The notes under the pieces were generated by a model. That model worked only from the letters and a program-made list of their open reading frames with translations, did not search any database and was not told the origin of the DNA. From Serratia fonticola (GTDB taxonomy: Bacteria; Pseudomonadota; Gammaproteobacteria; Enterobacterales; Enterobacteriaceae), in the NCBI RefSeq assembly GCF_006715025.1, contig NZ_VFMK01000001.1:62001-126000 (forward strand): 64,000 bases of DNA. The letters run 5' to 3'. A program made the translations under genes and the position numbers. Positions 15,991 to 24,185 of this stretch are shown here, one piece after another (within the stretch, counting starts at the first letter, position 1; every line of letters starts with the position of its first letter).

Positions 15991-18306
15991 ATGCACACTC
16001 ATAAAGAACATACTCATCAAGAACACGATCACGGCTGCGGCTGTGGTCATGACCACGCAAAAACGCAGCATGGCTGCTGCAGTGAAAAGAGCACGGCAGG
16101 TGAGAACCTCTCGCACTCCCATGAGGCTAGCCATGATCATGGCGCTAGCTGTTGCAGTAGCGATGGCCCCGACGATCCCGATGAGGAAAGCGACAGACTC
16201 GCTGCCGCTCCCCCTTCCGGCAGCCAGCGTTTCAGTTGGAAAGTCACCGGCATGGATTGCCCCAGTTGTGCCAAAAAAATCGAAAATGCCGTTACGACTA
16301 TTCCTGGTGTCGATAGCGCTCGCGTACTGTTCGCCACGGAAAAACTGGTGGTGGACGCGCAATTCGATATCAGCTTGCGAGTACAGGATGCGGTAAAACA
16401 GGCTGGCTTCACCTTGCTGGGATCAAACCCGGTAGCCAAAACCGCAGACACCAAAGCCTCGCGTCTTGGCGAGTTCGGCCCCTTGCTGCTGCTCTCGGTA
16501 CTGATGGTGGTCAGTTGGCTCCTGAACACCATTAACCCGCAGTTCGGTGAGATCGCCTTTATTGCCACCACGCTGGTCGGTCTGGTGCCAATTGCAGGCA
16601 AAGCCCTGCGCCTTATCCGCTCAGGTACGCCGTTTGCTATCGAAACCCTGATGAGCGTTGCCGCCATCGGTGCACTGTTTATCGGCGCCACCGCCGAAGC
16701 CGCCATGGTGCTATTACTGTTTATGGTGGGGGAGTTACTGGAATCTTACGCGGCCAATCGCGCACGCCGTGGGGTAAAAGCCCTGATGGCGCTGGTGCCG
16801 GAAGACGCTTTGCTGCTGCAGGGTAACGAACGCAAACGCGTTGCGGTCGCCAGCCTGCGTCCTGGGGATGTGATAGAGATTGCACCTGGTGGCCGCCTGC
16901 CTGCCGATGCCGCGTTGCTAAATCCGTTCGCCAGCTTTGATGAGAGCGCCTTAACCGGGGAGTCCGTACCGGTTGAGCGCCAGCAAGGGGAGAAAGTGGC
17001 CGCGGGCAGTTTGTCTGTCGATCAGGCAGCACAGATGAAGGTCATTTCCGAACCGGGCAATAACGCCATCGATCGTATTCTGCAACTGATTGAAGAAGCC
17101 GAAGAACGCCGGGCACCGATTGAACGTTTCCTTGACCGCTTCAGCCGCTACTACACGCCCGCGATTATGCTGTTGGCTATCGCCGTGATCCTGGTGCCGC
17201 CGCTGATGTTTGCCGAGCCTTGGGAAATGTGGATCTATCGGGGTCTGACACTGTTATTGATCGGTTGCCCCTGTGCGTTGGTTATCTCTACCCCCGCCGC
17301 CATTACTTCCGGCCTGGCAGCAGCCACCCGCCGTGGTGCGCTGATTAAAGGGGGGGCAGCACTGGAGCAATTAGGCCAGGTACAAACCATCGCGTTCGAC
17401 AAAACCGGTACGCTGACTGAGGGAAAACCCACGGTAACCGACGTACTGCCTGCCAAAGGCATCAGCGAACAGGAACTACTCGCCCTGGCGGCTGCCGTGG
17501 AAACGGGGTCTCATCACCCGTTAGCGCAGGCAATCATTAGCCGGGCTGCAGAAAACGGCACGGGACTGCCGCTGGCAGAAGGCCGCCGAGCACTGGCAGG
17601 TATCGGCGTTGAAGGGGTTGTCGCGGGGAAAACCATCCTGATCAGTGCCCCAGGAAAGCTGACGGAAAACCAGCTGGACAGTGAATGGCGCAAACAGGTA
17701 AACACCTTGGAAACGGCAGGAAAAACGGTGGTTATCGTGTTGGCAGAAGGGGTTTCTATCGGCCTGATCGCGCTGCGTGATACGTTACGCAACGATGCCA
17801 GACAGGCAATCGCTGAACTGAGCCAACTGGGGATCCGCGGCGTCATGCTCACCGGGGATAACCCCCGCGCCGCCGCGGCCATTGCCAACGAACTGGGGAT
17901 CGATTACCGCGCCGGGTTAATGCCGGAAGACAAAGTGAAGGCGATAACCGAGCTGAACAAGCAACAGCGGACAGCGATGATTGGCGACGGCATCAACGAT
18001 GCTCCGGCGATGAAAGCCGCCAGTATCGGCATTGCGATGGGCAGCGGCACCGACGTGGCGTTGGAAACTGCGGATGCCGCCCTGACGCACAACCGGCTGG
18101 TTGGGGTCGCGGAAATGATCCGCATTTCCCGCGCCACTCACGCCAATATCCGCCAGAACATTACCATTGCGCTGGGATTGAAAGGGATCTTCCTGATCAC
18201 CACCCTGCTAGGAATAACCGGCCTGTGGCTGGCGGTACTGGCGGACTCTGGCGCTACCGCGCTGGTCACGGCCAACGCTTTGCGACTGCTGAAAAAACGC
18301 CAGTAA
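15991..18306 (+). CDS. zntA: ZntA, zinc/cadmium/lead-exporting P1B-type ATPase
   Basis: ZntA pumps Zn(II), Cd(II) and Pb(II) out of the cytoplasm. The 771-residue product is longer than E. coli ZntA (732) because its N-terminus is a His/Cys-rich extension with clusters such as HTHQEHDHGCGCGHDH, HGCC, HSH and SCC. After it come a heavy-metal domain (GMDCPSCAKKIE), the transmembrane CPC site (IGCPCALVIS), and the phosphorylation loop DKTGTLTEG. HP-type SHHPLAQAI, MLTGDNPRAAAAIANELG and GDGINDAPAMKAA follow. The ATG at 15991 has GAAGGGGG upstream and leads straight into the His-rich tail. Confidence 0.97.
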   Translation: MHTHKEHTHQEHDHGCGCGHDHAKTQHGCCSEKSTAGENLSHSHEASHDHGASCCSSDGPDDPDEESDRLAAAPPSGSQRFSWKVTGMDCPSCAKKIENAVTTIPGVDSARVLFATEKLVVDAQFDISLRVQDAVKQAGFTLLGSNPVAKTADTKASRLGEFGPLLLLSVLMVVSWLLNTINPQFGEIAFIATTLVGLVPIAGKALRLIRSGTPFAIETLMSVAAIGALFIGATAEAAMVLLLFMVGELLESYAANRARRGVKALMALVPEDALLLQGNERKRVAVASLRPGDVIEIAPGGRLPADAALLNPFASFDESALTGESVPVERQQGEKVAAGSLSVDQAAQMKVISEPGNNAIDRILQLIEEAEERRAPIERFLDRFSRYYTPAIMLLAIAVILVPPLMFAEPWEMWIYRGLTLLLIGCPCALVISTPAAITSGLAAATRRGALIKGGAALEQLGQVQTIAFDKTGTLTEGKPTVTDVLPAKGISEQELLALAAAVETGSHHPLAQAIISRAAENGTGLPLAEGRRALAGIGVEGVVAGKTILISAPGKLTENQLDSEWRKQVNTLETAGKTVVIVLAEGVSIGLIALRDTLRNDARQAIAELSQLGIRGVMLTGDNPRAAAAIANELGIDYRAGLMPEDKVKAITELNKQQRTAMIGDGINDAPAMKAASIGIAMGSGTDVALETADAALTHNRLVGVAEMIRISRATHANIRQNITIALGLKGIFLITTLLGITGLWLAVLADSGATALVTANALRLLKKRQ

Positions 18307-18316
18307 GTCATCTTTA

Positions 18317-18346
18317 CGTCAGGGCACCCACACCGGTGCCCTGACG
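18317..18346 (+). terminator. Probable zntA terminator
   Basis: A 12-bp perfect stem (CGTCAGGGCACC / GGTGCCCTGACG) has a six-base loop, 10 bp past the zntA stop. It is followed by CATTTACC, a short T stretch only. Confidence 0.65.
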
Positions 18347-18482
18347 CATTTACCCGAAAAATAGCACTGCCAAGACGCACTTAATGCCCCTATAAACCAC
18401 AGTATTTTATTATATTCTCCAAGCACCTTTACATTACATACCTATAAGTCAAATTGAACTTACTAGGGTAATGGTCTGAATA

Positions 18483-19541
18483 ATGAATAAAATTCATCAT
18501 AAAATCCTAAGTCTGTTTATCGCTACTTTCATTCCTTCTCTGGCTCTGGCGCAACAGCCTGATGCCGCTACAGCACAGCTCATCGATGAAGCAGAACACC
18601 CACCGTTCACCCAAAATGCAACGATGCCAACCGCCCAACTCAATGCGCCTGCGGCTGAACGCCAACCTGAACATCGTATGCTGCCGATCTGGGGGGATGA
18701 GGCCCGAGCCCGCGGCTATGCGTTGCCGGAACCGTTCGGTATTGGCGTCAACTACATGAATATGCGGCAGAATATCAATGTCGACAGTATCAACTTTTCC
18801 GGGTTAGGTCTGGGTTCACTCGCTATTCCATCGGATTTGTTCAATATCGGCGTTGGCAAAACCCGTGAAAAGAGCAAAACGGAAACCGTACGTCTGGATA
18901 CCTGGTTGTTTCCGTTCCTCAACGTTTATGGCATTGTGGGCCACACCAAAGGCAGTTCGTTATCCCAAGTCTCTGTCGATGCCGATCCCAGTCAATACAA
19001 AGGGTTGAACCGTATCATCGCTTCTGCAGTACACAGCCTGAACAAAAGCGGGCAACTACGCGATCTGGATTTCCAACTCGACTTTAAAGGCACCACTTAC
19101 GGCGCAGGTGTCACGCTGGCCGGAGGCTATGAGAACTGGTTTACCACGCTCGATACCAACTATACCCGCACCAGTTTTAATATCCTGGATGGCCAGATTT
19201 CCGCACTGACGGTGACCCCCCGCGTCGGCTACCGCTTCCAGGTGCCCGGTATCAATGGGCAGAGCAACCTGAATCTGTGGGTCGGCAGTATGTACCAGGA
19301 TGTGCAACAGGAATTCAGAGGCAGCCTCGCTGATTTGCAGATGCCCGCAGCACTTCAGCCCCTGATCGCCATCGCCAATCAGAAAGGCGAAGGTCGCTTC
19401 GATGTGAAACAGCACCTGCAATCACCGTGGAATGTGCTGCTTGGGGCGCAATATGAAATCACGCAGCACTTCAATCTGCTGACCGAATTTGGCTTTAGCC
19501 AACGCAACAGCTTTATGGTCTCAGGTGAATATCGTTTCTGA
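18483..19541 (+). CDS. Predicted outer-membrane beta-barrel protein
   Basis: I do not recognise a named family. The 352-residue product has a clear Sec signal peptide (MNKIHHKILSLFIATFIPSL, ALAQQ cleavage) and a polar, Pro/Ala-rich N-terminal stretch (about 25-75). The rest alternates amphipathic strands typical of a beta barrel (WLFPFLNVYGIVGHTKG, YGAGVTLAGGYENWF, ALTVTPRVGYRFQVPG) and ends in a barrel-type terminal strand with C-terminal Phe (SFMVSGEYRF). Its TGA stop shares one base with the next ATG, so the three genes from 18483 to 21796 are translationally coupled. Composition matches the flanking core genes. Confidence 0.75.
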   Translation: MNKIHHKILSLFIATFIPSLALAQQPDAATAQLIDEAEHPPFTQNATMPTAQLNAPAAERQPEHRMLPIWGDEARARGYALPEPFGIGVNYMNMRQNINVDSINFSGLGLGSLAIPSDLFNIGVGKTREKSKTETVRLDTWLFPFLNVYGIVGHTKGSSLSQVSVDADPSQYKGLNRIIASAVHSLNKSGQLRDLDFQLDFKGTTYGAGVTLAGGYENWFTTLDTNYTRTSFNILDGQISALTVTPRVGYRFQVPGINGQSNLNLWVGSMYQDVQQEFRGSLADLQMPAALQPLIAIANQKGEGRFDVKQHLQSPWNVLLGAQYEITQHFNLLTEFGFSQRNSFMVSGEYRF

Positions 19542-20677
19542 TGGCACTATCGCTCCGCAGCCTGTCGTTAACCCTGCTTGTTCTGCTGCCCTGCGCCCAT
19601 GCTGCTTTGTTGTCTCGCCAGCAAGTTGATAGGCTGCTGGCCCCTTTAGGTTCAGACAACCATTTTGACAACAGTAAAGCCATCGATTGGGGCGTGCTGC
19701 CTGGCCCGTTTTATACGCCAGAATTGGGTCTTGGCATCGGCACTGCCGTCGTGGGCATGTACCGACCAGACCACCACGATGCGGTCAGCCAAAACTCAAC
19801 GCTGGCACTGAAGGGCTTTTTCAGCAGCACCGGTGCTTTTGGGGTGGGCTTTGAAAACCACAGCTTTTTTGCTGAAGACCAATGGCGCTTCTTTGCCAAC
19901 GGGTCGTTGAATAATATGCCAACCTATTTCTGGGGTAGCGGATATCAGGCCGGTCGTCACGACAGCAACAAAGAGAAATATACCCAGCAATCGTTCCGGA
20001 TAGCGCCACAGTTGTTGTATCGTCTTGTGGATGCCACCTATGCGGGTGTTGGCTGGGATTTCTCTTCAACGCACGCCAGCGATCCTGAACGGGGCGATAA
20101 CAGCCTATTCAAGGACCAAAACGCGGGTACCTCGTCGATCAGTTCGGGGATCAGTGGCACCTTGAGTTACGATACGCGTGATTTCGTTTCTAATGCCAGT
20201 CGCGGTCAGTTTATCAGCCTAAGTGATACCTATTTTGCACCAGCATTGGGTAGCGACAGTCGCTTCAATACCCTTGAGGGCCAATACAACGCCTACCATA
20301 GCCTGACAGAGAAAAGCGTGCTGGCATTGGATATCTACAGCCGCCTGACCTCAGGCAAAGTCCCCTGGGACAGATTATCCGAACTGGGTGACGACAAACG
20401 TATGCGAGGCTATTACCAAGGGCGTTATCGTGACAGAAACATGTTCAGCGGCCAGCTCGAATACCGCCGGAAATTAAACTGGCGGCACGGTTATGTCCTT
20501 TGGGCAGGAGCGGGTACCCTCAGCCGCAAAACCGGCGATCTGGGCCAAGGCCCCTGGTTGCCAACGGTGGGTGCGGGTTACCGCTTTGAATTTAAACCGC
20601 GGATGAACGTCCGGCTCGATTTTGGGGTTGGACGAGAAAGTAGCGGATTCTATTTTCAGGTTGGAGAAGCTTTTTAA
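19541..20677 (+). CDS. BamA/TamA-family (Omp85-like) outer-membrane protein without POTRA domains
   Basis: The 378-residue product has a signal peptide (SLTLLVLLPCAHA) and then, almost directly, a surface-antigen (D15)-type barrel: YTPELGLGIGTAVVGMY, TLSYDTRDFVSNASRGQF, and a late RMRGYYQGRYRDRNMFSGQLEYRR. The latter corresponds to the conserved RGY/R-G-x-Y region of Omp85 proteins. It ends in Phe (FYFQVGEAF). No POTRA repeats fit in the short N-terminal part. It begins on the last base of the preceding stop codon and is followed without a gap by the DUF4056 gene, so the three products probably act in one envelope process. Confidence 0.75.
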   Translation: MALSLRSLSLTLLVLLPCAHAALLSRQQVDRLLAPLGSDNHFDNSKAIDWGVLPGPFYTPELGLGIGTAVVGMYRPDHHDAVSQNSTLALKGFFSSTGAFGVGFENHSFFAEDQWRFFANGSLNNMPTYFWGSGYQAGRHDSNKEKYTQQSFRIAPQLLYRLVDATYAGVGWDFSSTHASDPERGDNSLFKDQNAGTSSISSGISGTLSYDTRDFVSNASRGQFISLSDTYFAPALGSDSRFNTLEGQYNAYHSLTEKSVLALDIYSRLTSGKVPWDRLSELGDDKRMRGYYQGRYRDRNMFSGQLEYRRKLNWRHGYVLWAGAGTLSRKTGDLGQGPWLPTVGAGYRFEFKPRMNVRLDFGVGRESSGFYFQVGEAF

Positions 20678-21796
20678 ATGCGTTTTATCACGCTGGTATT
20701 GTTGCTGCTTAGCCCCATGCTGCCCGCCAAGGCCTTGGAAACGCTGATAACCTCACTACCTACCCGTGAGAGTCCCCTTGCCTGGCCGGTGACAGACCCA
20801 CTCTCACCACCGGATGGTTTGCGGCCTTGTTGCGCCTTTGGTTATAACCTCAAGGCGCAGGCATTAGGCATTCCCGTACCGTTTTATCAACTGGGTAACG
20901 TCGTTGACGCCGATCGGCTTGGCGCGCATCACTATAACGACAGTGCGTTTAATGCCATCAGCAACTTGCTGGGATTGGGCAGCGAACAATTGGGGTTGAT
21001 CTACACCCATCGAGGTGGATTTATTGACATCGCTCACGTACGCGATACCGCCGATAATACCCTGTTTCTGTTCAGCCAACTGTTACCCAGGCTAGGTCAG
21101 CAGTGGCAAATTGACCTTAGCCCGGAGTTAGCCCAACGGCGTATACAACTGAATGCCTTTACTCCACCTCAGAATGCAGCAAAGCGCTACACGCTAGCGG
21201 CGTACCTGGCCGGGGAGCTCGCGTTTCAAATGGCCGCGTGGCATGAGATTGCACAATGGTATGGCTACCAGTCAGTACCAGGCTTTCCAGAAGAGATTTC
21301 GGCATTTTCGCCGGAGGATCTGTATGCCAACCTGCTGGGCGCCCGAGTGGCGATCGACGCAATTTTGCAAGGAGGGGCGGTATCCGTCACCGCCTACAAC
21401 AGCGCCATGGAGACACTGCTACCCGCAGCTTTACACCAGCTTGGCGCCGTGTCGATCAAGGAAACTCAGCGGCAATTTGACGGCATTGATGGCGACTGGT
21501 GGGACAGCAGCCGCCGGGTACCGGAGAAATTTCTGGTGCTTAAGCGGGATTACACCACCGACAGTAATCGCCTGCCGAATCAGCCCCCCTTCGAATACGC
21601 CGCGCCACAACGCCTGACCTTGCCACGACAGGTTGAGGGGTACTCGCTGGCGACACTGGGGGAGCTACAGCTCTGGCCAGGGGATAATATGCATGCGCTG
21701 CCAACACCGGCGCATTATTATCGCCCAAAAGATTTTAATGGCTTGGCATTACATGCACGGGCCGTGGATGCTCAGCAGATACTGCAGAAGCGTTAG
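20678..21796 (+). CDS. DUF4056 family exported protein
   Basis: The 372-residue product begins with a signal peptide (FITLVLLLLSPMLPAKA). It shows the conserved pattern that I associate with DUF4056: GLRPCCAFGYNLKAQALGIPVP with adjacent cysteines, YTHRGGFIDIAHVRD with two histidines, and AAWHEIAQWYGYQSVPGFPEE followed by SAFSPEDLYANLLGAR. The His and Glu residues could bind metal or form a catalytic centre, but no function is established. The ATG follows the previous stop directly (TAAATG). It is the last gene of the envelope operon and converges with tusA. Confidence 0.75.
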   Translation: MRFITLVLLLLSPMLPAKALETLITSLPTRESPLAWPVTDPLSPPDGLRPCCAFGYNLKAQALGIPVPFYQLGNVVDADRLGAHHYNDSAFNAISNLLGLGSEQLGLIYTHRGGFIDIAHVRDTADNTLFLFSQLLPRLGQQWQIDLSPELAQRRIQLNAFTPPQNAAKRYTLAAYLAGELAFQMAAWHEIAQWYGYQSVPGFPEEISAFSPEDLYANLLGARVAIDAILQGGAVSVTAYNSAMETLLPAALHQLGAVSIKETQRQFDGIDGDWWDSSRRVPEKFLVLKRDYTTDSNRLPNQPPFEYAAPQRLTLPRQVEGYSLATLGELQLWPGDNMHALPTPAHYYRPKDFNGLALHARAVDAQQILQKR

Positions 21797-21811
21797 GCAA
21801 CGGCTCAGTGA

Positions 21812-22063
21812 TTAACGCTCAAGCCCTTTGCGCAACAGATAGCGATAAGGGGCCTTGTCGGTTTCCTGTGCCACCAAGGTGTGTTCCATAAAGCGACAAA
21901 AACCTGGAATGTCGCGGGTTGTGGCCGGATCGTCAGCGATGATCAGTAATGTTTTACCGTTGTCCATATGGCGCACGGCTTTGCGCACCATCATTACCGG
22001 CTCCGGGCAGCGCAATCCCAGCGCGTCGAGCGTCTGGTCTGCCTGGGCAAAAATGTCAGTCAT
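21812..22063 (-). CDS. tusA: TusA, sulfur carrier protein
   Basis: TusA accepts persulfide sulfur from IscS and passes it to TusBCD for 2-thiolation of tRNA wobble uridine; it also feeds molybdopterin synthesis. The 83-residue product MTDIFAQADQTLDALGLRCPEP carries the active Cys19 in LGLRCPEPVMMVRK. It also has the IADDPATTRDIPGFCRFMEH core. The ATG at 22063 aligns with the E. coli start; the longer frame adds a non-conserved leader. Confidence 0.96.
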   Translation of the reverse strand: MTDIFAQADQTLDALGLRCPEPVMMVRKAVRHMDNGKTLLIIADDPATTRDIPGFCRFMEHTLVAQETDKAPYRYLLRKGLER

Positions 22064-22293
22064 ATCTCTCTCTCGATCAAAAACGATCGGCAGTATCCCA
22101 TTGTCTTCCAAACCGCTGCCTGTTGCCTGATCGCAATTTGAAATCCATCGGGTGCATACTTACCGAATCTGATTAGCGCTAGTTTACGCCAGTCGTTTTT
22201 CTGCGCAAGGAGGTTAACGTTTGCGTTGTAACGGGCTACGTGTCCCTCTTGCATTGGTTGCGCAAACGCGTATCATGCCCCGCGCAGTTAAAA

Positions 22294-22324
22294 ATGGGTT
22301 CCCTCACCCCATAACCTAAAAAGG
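22294..22324 (+). ncRNA. PreQ1-I riboswitch upstream of yhhQ
   Basis: The leader contains a 5-bp stem P1 (ATGGG at 22294-22298 with CCCAT at 22308-22312), a pyrimidine-rich loop (TTCCCTCAC) and an A-rich tail. The tail CCTAAAAAGG carries the Shine-Dalgarno AAGG 7 bp before the ATG. This is the preQ1-I arrangement; the sequence closely resembles the Thermoanaerobacter aptamer layout (TGGGT, loop, CCCCA, AAxxxAAA, AGG). Loop-tail pairing of CC with GG would hide the ribosome site when preQ1 binds, shutting off the downstream transporter gene. Confidence 0.8.
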
Positions 22325-22331
22325 CTACATT

Positions 22332-22997
22332 ATGTATTCGTTTACCGCTCAGCAACGCTCACGTGCGTTGGTTTGGCTATCGCTATTCCATATCGCCATC
22401 ATTACCTCCAGCAACTATCTGGTGCAGTTGCCGATCAACATCTTCGGTTTTCACACCACCTGGGGCGCTTTTACCTTCCCGTTCATTTTCCTGGCCACGG
22501 ATTTAACCGTGCGGATCTTCGGCGCGCCACTGGCTCGCAGGATCATCCTTTCCGTGATGGTTCCCGCGCTGTTTATCTCTTATGTTATCTCTACCGTCAC
22601 CTTCCAGGGTGAATGGCAGGGGTTCAGCGCCTTGACCAGCTTTAACCTGTTTGTGGCGCGTATCGCCGTCGCCAGCTTTATGGCGTATGTGCTGGGCCAG
22701 ATCCTGGATGTGCACGTTTTCAACCGCCTGCGCCAACGCAGCGCCTGGTGGGTTGCCCCCGCCGCCGCGATGTTCCTTGGCAACATCAGCGATACGCTGG
22801 CCTTCTTCTTCATCGCGTTCTACAAAAGCAGTGATGCTTTTATGGCCGCCAACTGGGTGGAGATTGCGCTGGTGGATTACAGCTTCAAGGTCATGATCTG
22901 TCTGCTGTTTTTCCTGCCAATGTACGGTGTTCTGCTCAATATGTTGCTCAAACGTCTGGCTTCACGCCAGCCGGAGGGTCGGCTACAACTGAGTTAA
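22332..22997 (+). CDS. yhhQ: YhhQ, queuosine precursor transporter
   Basis: YhhQ imports 7-cyano-7-deazaguanine and 7-aminomethyl-7-deazaguanine for queuosine tRNA modification. The 221-residue, six-span product shows the family motifs NYLVQLPINIFGFHTTWG, TFPFIFLATDLTVRIFG, ARR, and NISDTLAFFFIAFY. The start at 22332 lies directly after a preQ1-I riboswitch, which fits control by the pathway's own precursor. Confidence 0.95.
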   Translation: MYSFTAQQRSRALVWLSLFHIAIITSSNYLVQLPINIFGFHTTWGAFTFPFIFLATDLTVRIFGAPLARRIILSVMVPALFISYVISTVTFQGEWQGFSALTSFNLFVARIAVASFMAYVLGQILDVHVFNRLRQRSAWWVAPAAAMFLGNISDTLAFFFIAFYKSSDAFMAANWVEIALVDYSFKVMICLLFFLPMYGVLLNMLLKRLASRQPEGRLQLS

Positions 22998-23049
22998 TCC
23001 GCCTTTTTCGGTTATGATGGGCAGCTATACGCTGATACCGAGGCTGCCC

Positions 23050-23484
23050 ATGCTCGTCACCACCCGCCAGGCAACGCTTGAAGAAATCCATCACCTCTAC
23101 TGCTGCATTCCCGAATTTAGTGGTTTCCACAACCTGGACGATTTGCGACAACGCGTCGCGGATAGCACGATGCTTGGATTGATCGCTGAAATTGATGGCC
23201 AGCCAGCCGGTTTCAAACTTGGCTATCAGACACAGCCAGGCGAGTTTTACAGCTGGTTGGGGGCGGTGTTACCCGCGTTTCGCCGCCAAGGGGTGGCGCA
23301 GGCCATGCTCACAGCACAAGAGCAATGGGCAAAAGCGCAAGGTTATCGGCGCCTATGGGTAAAAACCCGCAACGCGTTTCGTGGCATGTTGATAATGCTC
23401 ATCAGCAACGACTATCAGATTTTCTCTCTGGAAAAGAAAGGTAAAGTCGACGACTATCGTCTATTACTTGAAAAAGCCTTGTGA
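23050..23484 (+). CDS. GNAT-family N-acetyltransferase
   Basis: The 144-residue product has the GNAT core: a first strand with MLVTTRQATLEEIHHL, the substrate arm, then the acetyl-CoA loop (LGAVLPAFRRQGVAQAMLTAQEQWA, with the R/Q-x-x-G-x-A pattern) and RRLWVKTRN. The C-terminal part RGMLIMLISNDYQIFSLEKKG is typical of small ribosomal-type or unknown acetyltransferases. The substrate cannot be predicted. The ATG at 23050 is used because the upstream frame does not align with the fold and GAGG precedes it. It lies between yhhQ and dcrB, where E. coli has no such gene. Confidence 0.82.
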   Translation: MLVTTRQATLEEIHHLYCCIPEFSGFHNLDDLRQRVADSTMLGLIAEIDGQPAGFKLGYQTQPGEFYSWLGAVLPAFRRQGVAQAMLTAQEQWAKAQGYRRLWVKTRNAFRGMLIMLISNDYQIFSLEKKGKVDDYRLLLEKAL

Positions 23485-23563
23485 CATCTTCTGTCTTGCA
23501 TTAGAACGTGGAATACGTTGCCATACGGCAGAAAACTCTCCCTGTAAGGAATAAGGAATCCCG

Positions 23564-24127
23564 ATGCGTAAAGTAACAAAATTGATGGGTATCAGCCTTT
23601 TAGTCCTTGGCCTCGCGGCCTGTGACGGCGCAACCAAAGACACCAACGCGCCAGCGGGTAACGCGGCCGCCAGCGCACCAAGCGGGCAACAGGTGAGCTT
23701 ACTGGAGGGTAAACTGGCCTTCACCCTGCCAGACGGCATGGCCGATCAGAGCGGTAAGCTGGGCAGCCAGGCAAATAATATGCACGTCTATGCCGACAGC
23801 ACGGGTCAACGCGCGCTGATCGTGATCGTCGGGGACAACGTGCCAGACAGTCTGGAAACCCTGACGCAGCGCCTTGAGGAACAGCAACGAACCCGCGATG
23901 CCAACCTGCAGGTGATCACCAATAAGGCCATCGAGGTTAACGGCGTCCCATTGCGTCAGTTGGACACCATCATCACCAGCGGTGGCCAAAAGGCGTATTC
24001 TTCGGTGGTTCTTGGCTCGCTGAATGGCAAGTTGTTAACCTTGCAGATCACACTGCCCGCGGATAACCAGCAACAGGCACAAAGCGAAGCCGAAGGCATT
24101 ATCAGTACGCTCAAGCTAAGCAAATAA
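23564..24127 (+). CDS. dcrB: DcrB, inner-membrane lipoprotein
   Basis: DcrB was found as a host factor for bacteriophage C1 and C6 DNA entry in E. coli and is linked to envelope lipoprotein processing. The 187-residue precursor has a lipoprotein signal (ISLLVLGLAAC, lipidated Cys20) and a Thr/Ala/Asn-rich linker. It then has the conserved domain LLEGKLAFTLPDGMADQSGK, LGSQANNMHVYAD and KAYSSVVLGSLNGKLLTLQITLPAD. The ATG has AAGGAAT upstream. Two stem-loops follow the stop. Confidence 0.94.
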   Translation: MRKVTKLMGISLLVLGLAACDGATKDTNAPAGNAAASAPSGQQVSLLEGKLAFTLPDGMADQSGKLGSQANNMHVYADSTGQRALIVIVGDNVPDSLETLTQRLEEQQRTRDANLQVITNKAIEVNGVPLRQLDTIITSGGQKAYSSVVLGSLNGKLLTLQITLPADNQQQAQSEAEGIISTLKLSK

Positions 24128-24133
24128 CACCCA

Positions 24134-24185
24134 AGCGAGTTCCTCCTGAAGGAACTCGCTCTCAGGGCACAGCACGCTGTGCCCT
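24134..24185. terminator. Double stem-loop between convergent dcrB and glpC
   Basis: The first stem is AGCGAGTTCC / GGAACTCGCT (24134-24143, 24151-24160). The second is AGGGCACAGC / GCTGTGCCCT (24164-24173, 24176-24185) and overlaps the last base pairs of glpC. Neither has a long T-run; together they probably end both transcripts. Confidence 0.6.

Noticed and set aside
21238..21270. HExxH zinc-protease motif in the DUF4056 protein
   Set aside because: The sequence is HEIAQW, so the second His is missing; no protease assignment is justified.
22089..22165. Possible ERIC remnant between tusA and yhhQ
   Set aside because: Only the segment GCAATTTGAAATCCATCGGG resembles an ERIC end; the rest is too diverged to call.
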